This document shows, piece by piece, positions 11,063-22,600 of a stretch of DNA of 64,000 nucleotides. Position 1 is the first letter of the stretch, and every line of letters starts with the position of its first letter. The notes under the pieces are model-generated. The model saw only the letters and a program-made list of their open reading frames with translations. It was not told the DNA's origin and did no database searches. This stretch comes from Andrena cerasifolii (Eukaryota; Arthropoda; Insecta; Hymenoptera; Andrenidae), in NCBI RefSeq assembly GCF_050908995.1, contig NC_135119.1:22163001-22227000 (forward strand). Direction: 5' to 3'. A program made the translations under genes and the position numbers.

Positions 11063-14000
11063 CATGTCCAACACGCATTCCACATGGATTCTATACGTAT
11101 AACGTCAGCGAATCGCTTTTTCAAGGCCTAGTGACACATAATCGTACTTCGAAACCTGGTATCAACATATCAATAATGATAACAAGGCACTTCCTTTCCC
11201 TGCACCTTTTAAATGGAAGATAAGTTTGTTTTGAAATTTATCTTCGGTAGATCACGTTTAATTATAATTCCGCCTTGGATAAAGCATTCCAACGGTTCTA
11301 TAATCTCATAATCTAATATGTTTTTTTTGGGGAAAACTGCTACTAGAAAACACAAATCTATTGAAAAGAAATTTCACATAAGCAGATTCACGAAATTAAT
11401 TTCCACCTACTGCAAAACCCACCACAAAGTCCAAACATACTCCAAACCACCCCTTTATATCAAAGGGAAGACCATGTAACACTCCAAAACTTAATGCTGA
11501 ATGCAAACTGAGGACACGTCAGAAATTCACTATGAAATTTTTCAGCCCTTCGTGATTCCAGTTAATAAGAACGATTCCAAATTTCAATAATGCAGACGTC
11601 TCTTTGTTGAACTCGCAAGTTAGTCCCCTAGATGAAATCTCCTTTTAAACTCGAGTAATTTTCCTCGGAATAGCCTGGAGGAGGATTGATGGGGTCTCTG
11701 ACCGTCCGCAGGTCGTACATTAACCATCTCTACTATTGGTATGCGTGGGCTACGAAACTGGATTATCTAGAGTAGACCCTGAAATGACCTGTATATAGCC
11801 TGGGTATTCTATGCGGACGTACAGCGATGTCGCGTGTTCGGTGCAAGAGACAGATGCGCGGGACCTTATCCTTGGACTGATGACTCGAGCTCATCGATCA
11901 ACGTTGACTCACCGAATCTTTCGAATCGAGATGCATTCTCGTAAAAGGATGTGGTTACGTCGTGCAGAAGAAATCACGATGGCGGCTCAACGTCTCAACG
12001 ACGAGAAAAAACAACGGCTATTATTTGCAACGTGACGTAGTCAATGTTCGTCTTGATTCCTCGAACGATAATCGAACACTAGGATCTGCAGACAATCAAC
12101 TATCGAAGATCGGAGATGTCTCCTGACTATTCCAAGAAAATTTCCAAATTTTCAGCCGAGTTTGATTGTTGGTTGAAGGTTCTACAACACCTTACATTGC
12201 TCATGGTTTGCATCGCTTCAGCGAGCTACTCTATCCTTTAACGTTCTTGATTGCATCATCTGCATCGACCTTTCTTTGCAGCTCAAGGTAAGCACGAGTT
12301 AAATCCAAGTCGCACAGAGGGAAAGGCATTTCGTGTAAATGTGACCTTAAACTTTCCGTGTACGCGAGGCGTATCCCTCGGCGGCATCTCCGCGACGCCG
12401 TGCACGTGGGCAAAATTATAATTCCCCTGGCGATAATTTTCACCTTGACTCTTGACGCGCGTCAGGTAATTAATTTTCGAGCGCTTTTGTTCGGCGAAAG
12501 TTGACGCTCTGAAACGAGATTTCAACGCCGCGGCCAGGCCGCGTCTTCTAATTTTATTAAACAAAATGCCTGATCGCGCTGAACTTCCGCCTTGGCTTCC
12601 CATCCTCGCACCCCCTTCATCTCGCCGATAATAAAGTTTATGGCGAGTAATTATGATATACCAGAGCATTAATTAGTAGACGAGTTTCACCCGGGGGCTC
12701 GTTGCTTTTATTGCGTTATATTGACCAACATTTAATTATTACCTCTTCGTACTTATCGGTTCGCGATGCAAGAGCAGAAGCTACGCGTAACCAGGAAAAA
12801 GTTGCGCAAAAGTTGGTTGGGGGAAAAAAAAGGAAACTAGGAATTGTGAAGTTGCCAATGTTATCCGATAAAATTAAGTGCACCCTCGTAATCACAACGA
12901 TATCCTGGAGTTGTGTAAGAAATTGTTGAGAGGGCTCGGGAGCAACAAGCAGCCGCTATTCAAGTCATTCTTCGTTGCGATGAATAACAAAGGCCGGTGT
13001 TGCTCGATGCCGAGCATTATTCATAACGCAGATCGATAAATACCAAACGCCCGCTCCGTTTTATATCTACTTCCAGGGAAAGTATCCGTTCCGTTTTACT
13101 TTGTACCGACGCCGAGGAAAATAATACTACGATGGGAAATAGGGGCGACGTCTGTTTTGCATGGTAATCGAATTCAAACAAGATACCATCCGACCTCTAC
13201 AAAATTTATAAACCATCAAGGGAAAATGGCCTGACCCTGAAACGTCGCCCCCTAAACAAGGCAACAACTTTTTCCAAGTATCAAACTTTCCACGTGAAAA
13301 TGTATTAAGGCATTAGCCGGGGAATCTGGTCGCGATAGAATCTCAAATAATTGCCACCACGCAGTTCTCCCGACGCTACTTACTCTGGCGAATGCTTTGA
13401 AATTACGTCGCTGGTATTAATAGCTAATAGAAACATGGAAGAATTTCATCGCCTGAATATTTCATGCGTAGTAAATACGCATCGATCGAGGGTAAAAACA
13501 TGACGAATGAATGGAAAAAACAGAGGGTCGGGGTTTACAAAATGTTTTACAAAGTTGCGGCGGAGAACTACGCTACAGAGTTGACATGGAAGGCATTTCT
13601 ACGCTGAAGGCCACGAAATAATAACACCGTACCATTGTTACTATTTATACGGATCGAGGATGTAAACTTTCGTTTGTTAATGACAGAAAATCAGTGATTC
13701 CAAGCTGCGCATTTTCAATTTTTTGGGGCCAGAATAAATGCACAATTTAATTGAAGGACATTTGTCGGATTATGTGTAATTATGTTTGCAACACCGGAAT
13801 ATACATAAGTGGCAATTACACGCATTGATAATTGCGGGATTTATACGTGCCCTTTAAACGAGACGAGTACTAAAACAAAGTAATGCTCGGTGCGATTATA
13901 ATTAATGCTATTATTATCGTCAACCGGAACGTTATTTCCCTAGTTTGAAATCCATTCCCCTTGGAAAAGTTCCACGTTACGATGCATATAATTTGCAATT

Positions 14001-15505
14001 GTGTGAACGGTAAAACGAAAGCATGATTTCAGTTCAAGTTAATTAGCTCGAAGGGTGGGTGTCAGCTATTGCGGCATCGACATTCCTACTACGTATGTTA
14101 AACCGACTAAAACGATTGAATACTCATCTTTCTACTTTCGCGTAGAATACGATCTTAAGAAACTGTTCTTATATTAATCTCTGATACAATTCACCTAATC
14201 GCAAGTGAGAGAAAGTAGAGCATCGCGTTGATAAATCACCCATTATCGCGCGGTAATAAACGAGAGAACGATCGCAAACGGGTTCGATAATTTTTTCGAA
14301 TCTCCGATTTCCCAACCACTATCATGGGCATCGAGCACGATCGCTCCGTATCTAATTCGGAAAGTAATCCCCGGGAGATAAGCTATCGGTTGCAAGTGTT
14401 AGAATTTAGAATACCAAGGAAATGGGCAACGCTATTTATGGGTTTCCGAGGAAACCATTTCTCGAGGACCACCAATAAAAATTTCAAGTTTTTTTTCTTT
14501 AATTTTGAAAAAGACTTTTGAAGATTCATTGAAACGTGCGTACGTCCGTAAACAATGTTATTTTCATTCACGTTTACTTCACAATTAATACGACCGTGAA
14601 TACGTCTCGGTCCACAGATCGTTTGACCTTAGCAATGATCGGACAAATTGCAAAGTCGCTCGTCTGGTTTCGTTTGACCAGAGACCGACGTACGCGTAAA
14701 GGTTACTTTTACATTTTTCCCGAGCTATTAATTTCCGCGCTGCGAGCCAGCCTAATTCCATTTCAACCCTTTCTGTTGAGCACAACAGTCGAAACTTAAC
14801 GTCATCAGTCTGGCACCAGTCTGTCTCGCTGACTAATCGACCATGATTTCGGCGAGGATTGGTCACGTCCGCGATTAGTCAAACCATACATAGTTGGCGT
14901 TAGTCACGTCTGCCCATCGATCCGTCATTATTTTCATCAATGAAACTTCGAAATTCGACGATCCGTTGCGTGTTTTCGTGAAATTGACATAAAACGTACC
15001 CTGTCACGTTATTGCGAATTAAATGCACAGAGAATAGTTCAAAGAAGAAAAGGTTCGTAAATCTAGTAAGTTAATAAAGTAATTCTCGATCAAAAGTTTC
15101 TTTAATGCTTTGCGATTCGATCGCAAATGTATTTGCTGTGTTTACGTTCGGATAAGTATAAGCTGTTGCTTTAAATTATCGCCAGGCCGAAGGGAAATCC
15201 CAGGAAAATTGTCTGCATCGTAAGAGAGACGAAGAAAAGTTTGAATTCGTGATTGTCTAAGAAAACCACGACTACATCGAATGAATCTTGATGTTAACTA
15301 AAAGTGTAAACAAAACTAATTCCTAATGTTAGTATTAGCTTCATGGTCACAACTTGTAGATATGTACACAGAAGTATTAAAAATACCAGTCACTCTATAA
15401 AATATGTAAAAAATGATCGTCTAACGACCTAGCAAATAGAGTGCGTCAGGAATGATTAATTTACCGACTCGTGTTTATCAGAACATTTTTGTTTTCCTTT
15501 TGGCG
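11063..15505. other. gene-free block
   Basis: No coding gene, RNA gene or bounded transposon was recognised in this 4.4-kb stretch. Short frames (11811-12035, 12283-12669) have no recognisable domain. Around 14800-14915 the words GACTAATCGAC, GATTAGTCAAAC and GTTAGTCACGTCTG recur loosely without a regular period. Confidence 0.5.
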
Positions 15506-15513
15506 ATTCCTAT

Positions 15514-15776
15514 CAAGGGCGTCCGTAGACTTTTTTTCCACGAGGGGCCAACTTTGGGGGTGACGCTGATGAAAAATATAGTAATGAAAAAACGAGAAGC
15601 CCGCTTGCTTTTTTGAACTCATTTTGTAGTGTGAATTTAAATAAAATTTTAAATTCGAAATTTAGAAATGTTCACTTTTGTAGTATAAACTTAATAAAGA
15701 TCAGTTTTTAAAAATAAGCGATTTTTTTCTCAAAAGCCAGGGGGGAGGGGCAACTGCCCCCCTCCGGACGCACATG
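15514..15776. mobile_element. hAT-type MITE with 8-bp target duplication
   Basis: A 263-bp AT-rich insert is flanked by a perfect 8-bp direct repeat, ATTCCTAT, at 15506-15513 and 15777-15784. Its ends are CAAGGGCGTCCGTAG and, on the other strand, CATGTGCGTCCGGAG, sharing GCGTCCG. Just inside are GAGGGGCCAAC at the left and the opposing GCAGTTGCCCCTCC at the right. An 8-bp duplication with a terminus beginning CA(A/G)GG is the standard signature of hAT transposons. The element carries no reading frame of note and is non-autonomous. Confidence 0.75.
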
Positions 15777-16293
15777 ATTCCTATTATCCTTTTAACCTCT
15801 TTCCCAGAAACACCACCCGTACACTTAAAAATGTGCAATTAAAAATTCGCAAAACCGAATGTGCCCGTTTTCACTCCTTCGGCACAAGAGTAATTATTAA
15901 ACTTTCGCGACAAGCGAACTCCTATTACCCAACCTAGGAGGCATCATCCAACGATAAGTGAACTCGTTTTTCCAGTTAACAGGTGAACCACTTAAGTTCA
16001 AGACCCTACAGTTCTGATAGCACGTTGCATTTTCGACGCCTCTCGATTCCGCCTTCCGACCGAAATATTGGATCGTGAATCGGGACCGTTCGATACGTAA
16101 ATCGACCGAGCGGCGCACGGACCAACGGTCGCCCGAATAACGTAACGCGCGACTCCATTGACGACGCCTCGATGGACAGTGCCACGAATGTAACGATGCG
16201 TGTACCATTGCACGCCGAACGCGTTAGAAACTTTATAGTAAGAAAGTTTGCAGATCTGTCGCACCTTTAACAGCCGTCGAACACAAAAGGCCG

Positions 16294-17039
16294 ATGATGC
16301 AGACCCAGGCGATCGTCATCCTGTCGTCGTGGTGGCTGCTGGTCGTCTTCATGCACATCACAGAAAAAAAAGCACTGTCCAACTTCCTCTTTGGGGGGGG
16401 GCCGAGATTCAACTGCGTGGATCGCGGGGACGTTCCCAACCGGACGGAGCACAAAACTCGGGCAACGCGTGGAAAACAATCGCGGAACGTGACCGGAACG
16501 TACGAAAACACGAGGTATGAGAGCCGAGAGACGTTGCGACGTCAATTCGAACGTAAGTGTCCCGACTCGACGCGAGTGCCAACCAGATAGTTCGGCGCGC
16601 GAAGACCGTCTGCCGCGCGCTTTGCTTTCGGCCCGCTTCGTGAGACATCGGCAGGAGCCGAGATCGCCCGAACGCCCCGATCCCCCGATAGCGCCGTTTG
16701 ATATCGTCCCGTCCACACCGGTGTATACCTACTTTCCGTGCCTAACCTACGTATGTACATACGCACTTTAACCGCACATACCTGCCGTATTACGTGTTTA
16801 TTTTCGCAGTGCGCGTCCCTCGCCGGCCCATCCACGAATTTCCTTCCCGGCGAATAGACTCGCAAGGACACGCGCGAGCCTGCGCCTCTTTTACCTCTTC
16901 CTTTAAATTCTTTTCGCTCGATGATTCAATCTTTCCGTTGAGTCACGTAGTTGATCCTCCCGTGATCCCTGCTACCTCGACGCGATTATCTGAGTGCATT
17001 CTCGGTGTACTTTCTTTATTAACGGTTTCTTGCTTGTGA
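16294..17039 (+). CDS. candidate two-exon secreted protein (weak)
   Basis: The model joins 16294-16552 to 16810-17039. The ATG has A at -3 (second of two tandem ATGs) and opens with a 23-residue signal-like stretch, MMQTQAIVILSSWWLLVVF followed by MHIT. Exon 1 ends at a consensus donor (GTAAGT, 16553-16558) in phase 1. A pyrimidine-rich TTTATTTTCGCAG acceptor ends at 16809, giving a 257-bp intron. The frame then stays open to TGA at 17037-17039, giving about 163 residues and a hydrophobic tail (ILGVLSLLTVSCL) that resembles a GPI-attachment signal. I do not recognise the protein. Against it: the region is CpG-rich and open in several frames on both strands, and a 9-G run (16393-16401) sits in exon 1. 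It may be a chance frame. Confidence 0.22.
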
Positions 17040-17326
17040 AAGGTCCCAGTGCAAACAGGTTTTCCACGTCATCTTAAACAGTCGGTGTACGTATTTCGTT
17101 GATACGGCGGCGGCCATTATGTTTTTATGGTTCTATGGTTAACGGACGTAGCTACTTCTTCGTAATTTGAACGAGAGGTGTATCGAGTACAGAGTGGTAG
17201 ACAAGCTGCAGACGTCTTTCTTTAGATAGAAAATTAACTAACAAAGGTTGCTCCAGACCTTAAATATATGTACGCAACACCATTCGCAATATTTACGTGT
17301 TGGTTGTGTACTAGGGCGGAGCGATA

Positions 17327-18131
17327 GGGTAAAGTAGCCGAATATGAGACCTATTTCTTAAAAATATCAGAACTCTTGACTGAGAACAGTTTTATTAAAA
17401 TTCGATACACGTTTTAAAAGTCGTTCAAATACGCAGATAAGAAAATGGGCTCCTAATATGAGACCCAGTTTGTTTTTTCCTGAAACTTATTTTTTCTTTC
17501 TTTTTTTATAAAGTCGGCATGTGAAATCTATTTCTTCACTATCGCAGTCTTCGTGGGCCCACCACTGAAGTCTTCATGGGCCCACCACGCCCATCGTAAC
17601 ACTTTATACGTACACTTAACCCATTGTTCACCTAGCTAGCACATCTGAAGAATAAAGACCTGTGCAAAACAAGCATTCTGTATCATAATTTTCTTTCTTA
17701 ATCACTTACATCATTCAGGACAATTTCTTCTTCACTCTCATCAGTAGAACTTCCACGGGTCTCATATTTGGGAACAATAACATGGTAACTACTAAGTAGC
17801 TTCGAAGTTAAGTCTTCATCATTTAATCATATTGAACTAATAAGCCTTAAACTCCATTGCAAGCACTGTACAACAGTATTTGTGAGAATCATTATACACT
17901 TACCACTTTAGAGGTATTTGTAATTTAATCGAACGACTTCAATAACTTTCTGCAACATATTTCAGAAATATGTGCTTGCTGAATTGATTACAATGCCACT
18001 GTGCGGACAAAACAACTAATACACGGTTAGTTAGTAAAGAAATAGCATCGCTATTACATTCAAGAGTTCTGTAGCGGAGATAAGCTGGGGTCTCGTATTA
18101 GGAGAGGTCGTCATATTCGGCTACTTTACCC
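17327..18131 (-). mobile_element. pogo-like TA element nested in a MITE
   Basis: The 805-bp insert starts GGGTAAAGTAGCCGAATATG and ends with CATATTCGGCTACTTTACCC. It is flanked by duplicated TA (17325-17326, 18132-18133), where it interrupts the left end of the outer MITE. The word AATATGAGACC recurs inside: in the left end (about 17341), at 17453-17465, inverted at 17758-17771 and inverted at 18090-18105. These repeats probably mark transposase binding sites. A decayed transposase tail with a Cys-rich finger lies on the minus strand (17528-17826). The element is too short for a complete transposase and is a deletion derivative. The pogo/Tigger-like call rests on the finger and the TA target. 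Confidence 0.75.
17528..17826 (-). pseudogene. pogo-like transposase C-terminal finger, frameshifted
   Basis: Read on the minus strand, one frame gives DEDLTSKLLSSYHVIVPKYE, then TRGSSTDESEEEIVLNDVSD and a stop. A one-base shift later the next frame reads KKENYDTECLFCTGLYSSD. A further shift gives LGEQWVKCTYKVLRWAWWAH and then EDFSGGPTKT before TAG at 17528-17530. The order acidic stretch, ECxxC, GE-x-W-V-x-C, WAHED is the layout of the C-terminal Cys-rich finger common in insect pogo/Tigger-like transposases. The last expected Cys is Phe here (EDF). An in-frame TGA precedes the acidic stretch. At least two frameshifts show the copy is dead. A 23-bp tandem duplication (17551-17597) overlaps the WAHED codons. 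Confidence 0.66.
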
Positions 18132-19034
18132 TACTATACACGCGAAAATTTAAATTTGAATTTTCAGTTGGCCTGGTTGCGGGATAATTGTCCCTTGATT
18201 AACCACACACAACTGTAAAAAATTTTGGAAAAATATTCATGTCTGCAGGTTCCTTTTTCTCTTAAAAATGTAAAAAATAAGATTTACATTGTGAATTTTT
18301 ACAGTTTTAAGAGAAAAGGTAGCCTACAGACATGAATATTTTTCGAAATTTTTTTTACAGTTCTGTTTGGTTAATCAAAATACAACTATCCCGCATCCTA
18401 GCCAACTGAAAATTCAAATTTAAATTTTCGCCTATATAGTATCGCTCCGCCCTATTGTGTGCCATTATAGCTTCGGGAACTATCTCACTCTGGTGAAATA
18501 AAATGAATTTGTTTCCAATTAATTAAAGGTATGTAATGGGAAAGGGCGTGACAAAATTTCGAATAAAGTTCCCTACCAAAGCTGCCCGAAACGTTGGTTG
18601 TTATTCGTGCATAAATTCGTTCCGATATGAACGAAATAAATTATAAATTACGAATTGAAACTGAGTTTTGCATTTCGCTAGAAATACGAGGCTCGTAAAA
18701 TGGACAATTATTGAGCATAAAGTTTAAAGAAAAAGCTTACGATATGGCTTCATGGTCCACAGGTTACGCGGAGGCATGGCCTGCGAAGGAATTATCGCGG
18801 GACCGAAGCGAAGAAACGAGGCTAAACGTGTACGTCAAGATAGCGAGGGTCGTGCCCAGGTACAGCGATACCGAGGAGCGACCGGCACGGTTCGACCAGA
18901 TGTAGCCTGGAACCTGGAAGGGCGCAAGTGCACCGCCATGTGTATTATGACAATGCTTTCCTATCGATGTTTACCCGACGATAACGTTGCTGGGTCTTAC
19001 GAATGCCTCCTCTACGGCGGCGTACGTGACCGAT

Positions 19035-19124
19035 ATGTCGAAGGCGTGCCGTCTGGGATCGCAGAAGCTGCAACGGCATATAGCAAGGAGACACACTAAG
19101 AACCGCAGTTCCGAAATTTATCAG
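19035..19124 (+). CDS. possible coding exon with His-x4-His stretch (weak)
   Basis: In the frame of the ATG at 19035, 30 codons run to a strong donor, CAG/GTAAGA (exon end 19124, phase 0). The peptide includes KACRLGSQKLQRHIARRHTK. LxxHxxxxH is the helix half of a C2H2 zinc finger, but only one cysteine precedes it and the spacing (C-x9-H) is short for the usual C-x2-C-x12-H. The frame is open upstream to about 18951 (also possible as internal exon sequence: DVYPTITLLGLTNASSTAAY), with no obvious acceptor. I cannot name a gene. A chance frame next to a chance donor is quite possible. Confidence 0.15.
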
Positions 19125-19581
19125 GTAAGATAGTACCCACTTCCAGTTTGCGCGATACATAGGTAACACGGATGAACAGGCACTGGTACTACAGAGAGTA
19201 CGTGTACCCCCTTAACAGAGCCACTTAAAAGTTTCGTGCCCTTTTTTACAATGAGTTTTAGCACGAAATGTAAATTCATTTCCTTTTTCGATAAAATTCC
19301 GCGCGAGATAGGTAGCAATTTAAAGTTTCGCGGTACGTGCAGGAAAGTTTGAAAAATTTTCGTTCGAAATTTTACATCGGACGCTACTCTTATTTATTCG
19401 CTTCTCTCGTTGTTCTTGTTTTTTTTTTTTGGCACTGGAGAAATTTAACTGTTGCGGGCAGTTGAATACGGTATCGCTTAGTTTCGCGTTCAGTAATTAG
19501 GGATTCAATAGGAATCAATAGCAGTACGGTTCAGCGGCCCGATAAACAGTTGTAAACTCTTACAGACTTTTACGTTTGTTG

Positions 19582-19604
19582 CTCTCTTTCTCTCTCTCTC
19601 TCTC
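19582..19604. repeat. CT/GA simple repeat
   Basis: An interrupted (CT)n tract of 23 bp. Its complement (GA)n can bind GAGA-type factors in insects. Nothing nearby indicates a promoter. Confidence 0.6.
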
Positions 19605-22600
19605 GGAACGTGAAATTGGGTTTATCGCGCGGCCGCGTTGAATCGCAATGAACGGTGATCATGCTAACGTTATCGTTAAAATAGTTATGGATAGTAAGAT
19701 CTTTAAAGGGAAGTTCTGGTTCGCGGTCAAGCAATCTCCATACCGGACCGCTGCTTCTGTATCGCGATAGAGGAACACTTCTATGGATTCAGCTAATCGA
19801 GTTGGCAACTATTGTGTAGGCGCACACGTACACATAATCGTGTTACCGGGAGCCAGTCGAAACCCACCGCCTCCGTCTAAAACGGCTATACGAGTAATAG
19901 CATCTAATAACATCTTTTATTGCATGTACATGCTACATAAGCACGTGCATGGCGCCCATGTACTTGCGATAGGTGCTCCCGTGTGACTATTCAACCAACA
20001 AACAGTCTTTGTTTCTGCCCCCATTCGTTATCGAACATCAAAAACAAGACCAGTTCACCAACCTCCATATTAGTACCTTATATTTCTTTGTCGTGTTAGA
20101 GTTCGGATCAGGAGAAAGTAGTGGATAGTGGTAGTCGACGTAGCACGCCTGACCAGAGGCAATCCAAATTACACGTATGCATCGGTGTTCATCCTCCGTG
20201 ACGAGCACAAGTAGATCAGCCTCGAGCTTACTAATTTTCTTTTTAATTGATCGGATATAATTGCACGAATGCTATCTTTCCTCAGATTCGAAATTACAGC
20301 TTCTCCGCGAAAAGTGCTGATGCCACCAATTTATTTACACGAAGCGTGATACTTTTTACCATTATTGTGCCGTGAAGGTAATCAAGCAGCCCTTACTGCT
20401 GGAGTTCAACGATTGTCACCGTTAGGTTTTAGGCTTAAGGGGCTGTATTTCCTCTATTCTGGAAAAGGGGGCTAAGGGTCTTGGCTTAGACGAAGAGCGT
20501 CGACAAAGTCAGTCTGCGAAATGTGACCAGGTTGTGCGCGTCGTGTTCTTGCTTGGCTGGTTAATGCCTTTCTTGTACGCAACTAACTTTTAAACCATAC
20601 TTGCGTTTATAGCGTTGTATTAATTTCAACCCTAAAGAAGTAATTCTAACACTTACGTATTTAATTAAGGCAAATTCATGCGATCTGAATGCTCGCACAT
20701 TATTTTGTTTGATATTGAAATCCCGTCAATTGAACCAAGCGGGGAGTTGTATTTATTTAATACGCGAGTCCCTTTTGATAGGGATGCGTTTCGTGTTCAT
20801 TTACAGCGACATAATGGGCATATTACCTATATTGCGTTTCGCCGTTTAATAATTTTCAGTTAATTAACCGCGCGGTTGCTATGGTATGATTAGAATTAAT
20901 TGCAGTCTCAACGACCGCGCTGTATAATATACGCGCAGCGGTTCAACGAATAGGTAAATTTACAACGACCGGCTCATTGGCCGATCGAATTCGGCTATTG
21001 AGCCGTGACTCTTTTTTTTTTTCTTTCTAAGCGCGCGTATTTTCCCGCTCGCGCATCCACTTCAGTTACAAGGATCATAGCGAAGTTATTTTCGCGGCGG
21101 GTGCCGTAAAAGCTTAAAAAGTATGCGTTGCAGGGCGCTGACAATTTTACAGCTGCATTTTAAAAGCCGCTCGCTCTTACCTACATATCGGCTTTAAAAA
21201 GTTATTGGACCGAGGATTACGCGAGTAAAAAAGTTTAAGGCAAATATCTTACCCTTGAATATGAGCTATCTTCCTCCGCGGCCATACGCAACTTAGGTAA
21301 TACTTCGGCTTCCGGCAACCGAGTTAGCTTTTACGCGGTGCAAATTCGCGTGAAAAACGTCGCGCGCGTTTTAAGCCAGTTAGCGAACATTAATGAACGC
21401 GAGTTGTTAGATTCGAACCTGTTACCCCGGCAGGTCCCGCGGTACACGACGGGAATACGTGCGGCTCCGTATTAAGAATATTAGCATTTATCATTGCGGT
21501 GGAAGCAGCCACGTTGCACAAAAATAGATTTACCGTCTCCAGGTTGTTGCGCTAACTGGATTGTTGTCATCCGCTCCGGGCTGCAGGCAGTTTCAGAATT
21601 GCAGTTAGCGGCGGACCCGTGCTTTTCATTCATTTCGTTATTTCCAATTGAGAGAAAAACTCGGTTATCCCGTTCCTTTTGTCCCGGCCGGAAACTGATA
21701 CACGAGTTTCATTATAATATTCCTGTGCCTTTGTTGTTCGGCGCGCAACGTTCGCCACCGATTCGAAAACACTGTCCCGATGGAGGTGTTTGCTAGATTT
21801 TCTTTTAAATCCCCCGAAACGCGTTGCGAGAAGGTGTGCCGTTTGTAAATTGAGAATTTTAACGCGTATCAGCTGCCTACATCGGTAACAATTGAATAAT
21901 GGCGAACGCGTATTGATAAAAATCGTTTCGGTCGCTGAACGCGCCGCGCACCCACGTCGGATTTGGTATACAGCGCTTCTATCACGATTTAATTAAAGCC
22001 AAATTAAATATCGGATACACATGAATTACAGACGTACCTACAATAATCCGCATTCATTTAAAATGTTCGCAGGGACGTTTTAATGCTGTGCCCGCTTTCA
22101 TTCCATTTCCTTTCTAGCACAGTTTATGCCTTAGTAATGAGAATATTTTGAGAATTACTGGCCACAAACCTGGGGCATTAATGACCGACGTTTACGACCG
22201 CCGATAATCGCGGTTCAATATTTCCTGCAGAGACGAAGCGCGCGTTAGCTGGTGCGTCAAAATTTCCACAACTTTGTGTGAAACAGCTAGGCATGTTACT
22301 AGATGGGAAACTGACACAGAGGAGTCACCGATGTAAAACTTGAAAACAAACTGCCCCCGTAGAAAGCTATCCCAAAACCAATGTGTACATTGGAGATCTA
22401 CCTTCGGGGGCACAGTTAGCAATTCAAACATTGACATCCAGTAACGAATTCAATTCGAAACTCCGCGGCACGTTACTAATGAAATTACCCACCCTGATGT
22501 AAAAATGCACGCAATCAAAGACAATGTCACTATTTAGATCTAGTAACGCGCCTAGTAAATCGATAGAACGCCCTCGTCTTAAGCTTATTAAACCAAATAC

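Larger units (their letters stand above)
17314..18452. mobile_element. palindromic MITE (GGGCGGAGCGATA ends), interrupted
   Basis: The outer ends are GGGCGGAGCGATA (17314-17326) and its exact reverse complement (18440-18452), flanked by TA at 17312-17313 and 18453-18454. Removing the inner element and one TA gives a 332-bp fold-back unit whose arms match closely, including CGAAAATTTAAATTTGAATTTTCAGTTGGC and its complement at 18400-18430. The centre lies near 18290. TA target duplication with G-rich ends places it among TA-inserting DNA transposons. No coding sequence is present. Confidence 0.78.

Noticed and set aside
17541..17600. Two 23-bp tandem copies of GTCTTCRTGGGCCCACCAC, first read as a minisatellite
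   Set aside because: They overlap the WAHED codons of the transposase remnant and are better explained as a small duplication in that pseudogene.
21405..21440. AGGTTCGAATC on the minus strand, resembling a tRNA T-loop
   Set aside because: Flanking sequence lacks an acceptor stem and an A box.
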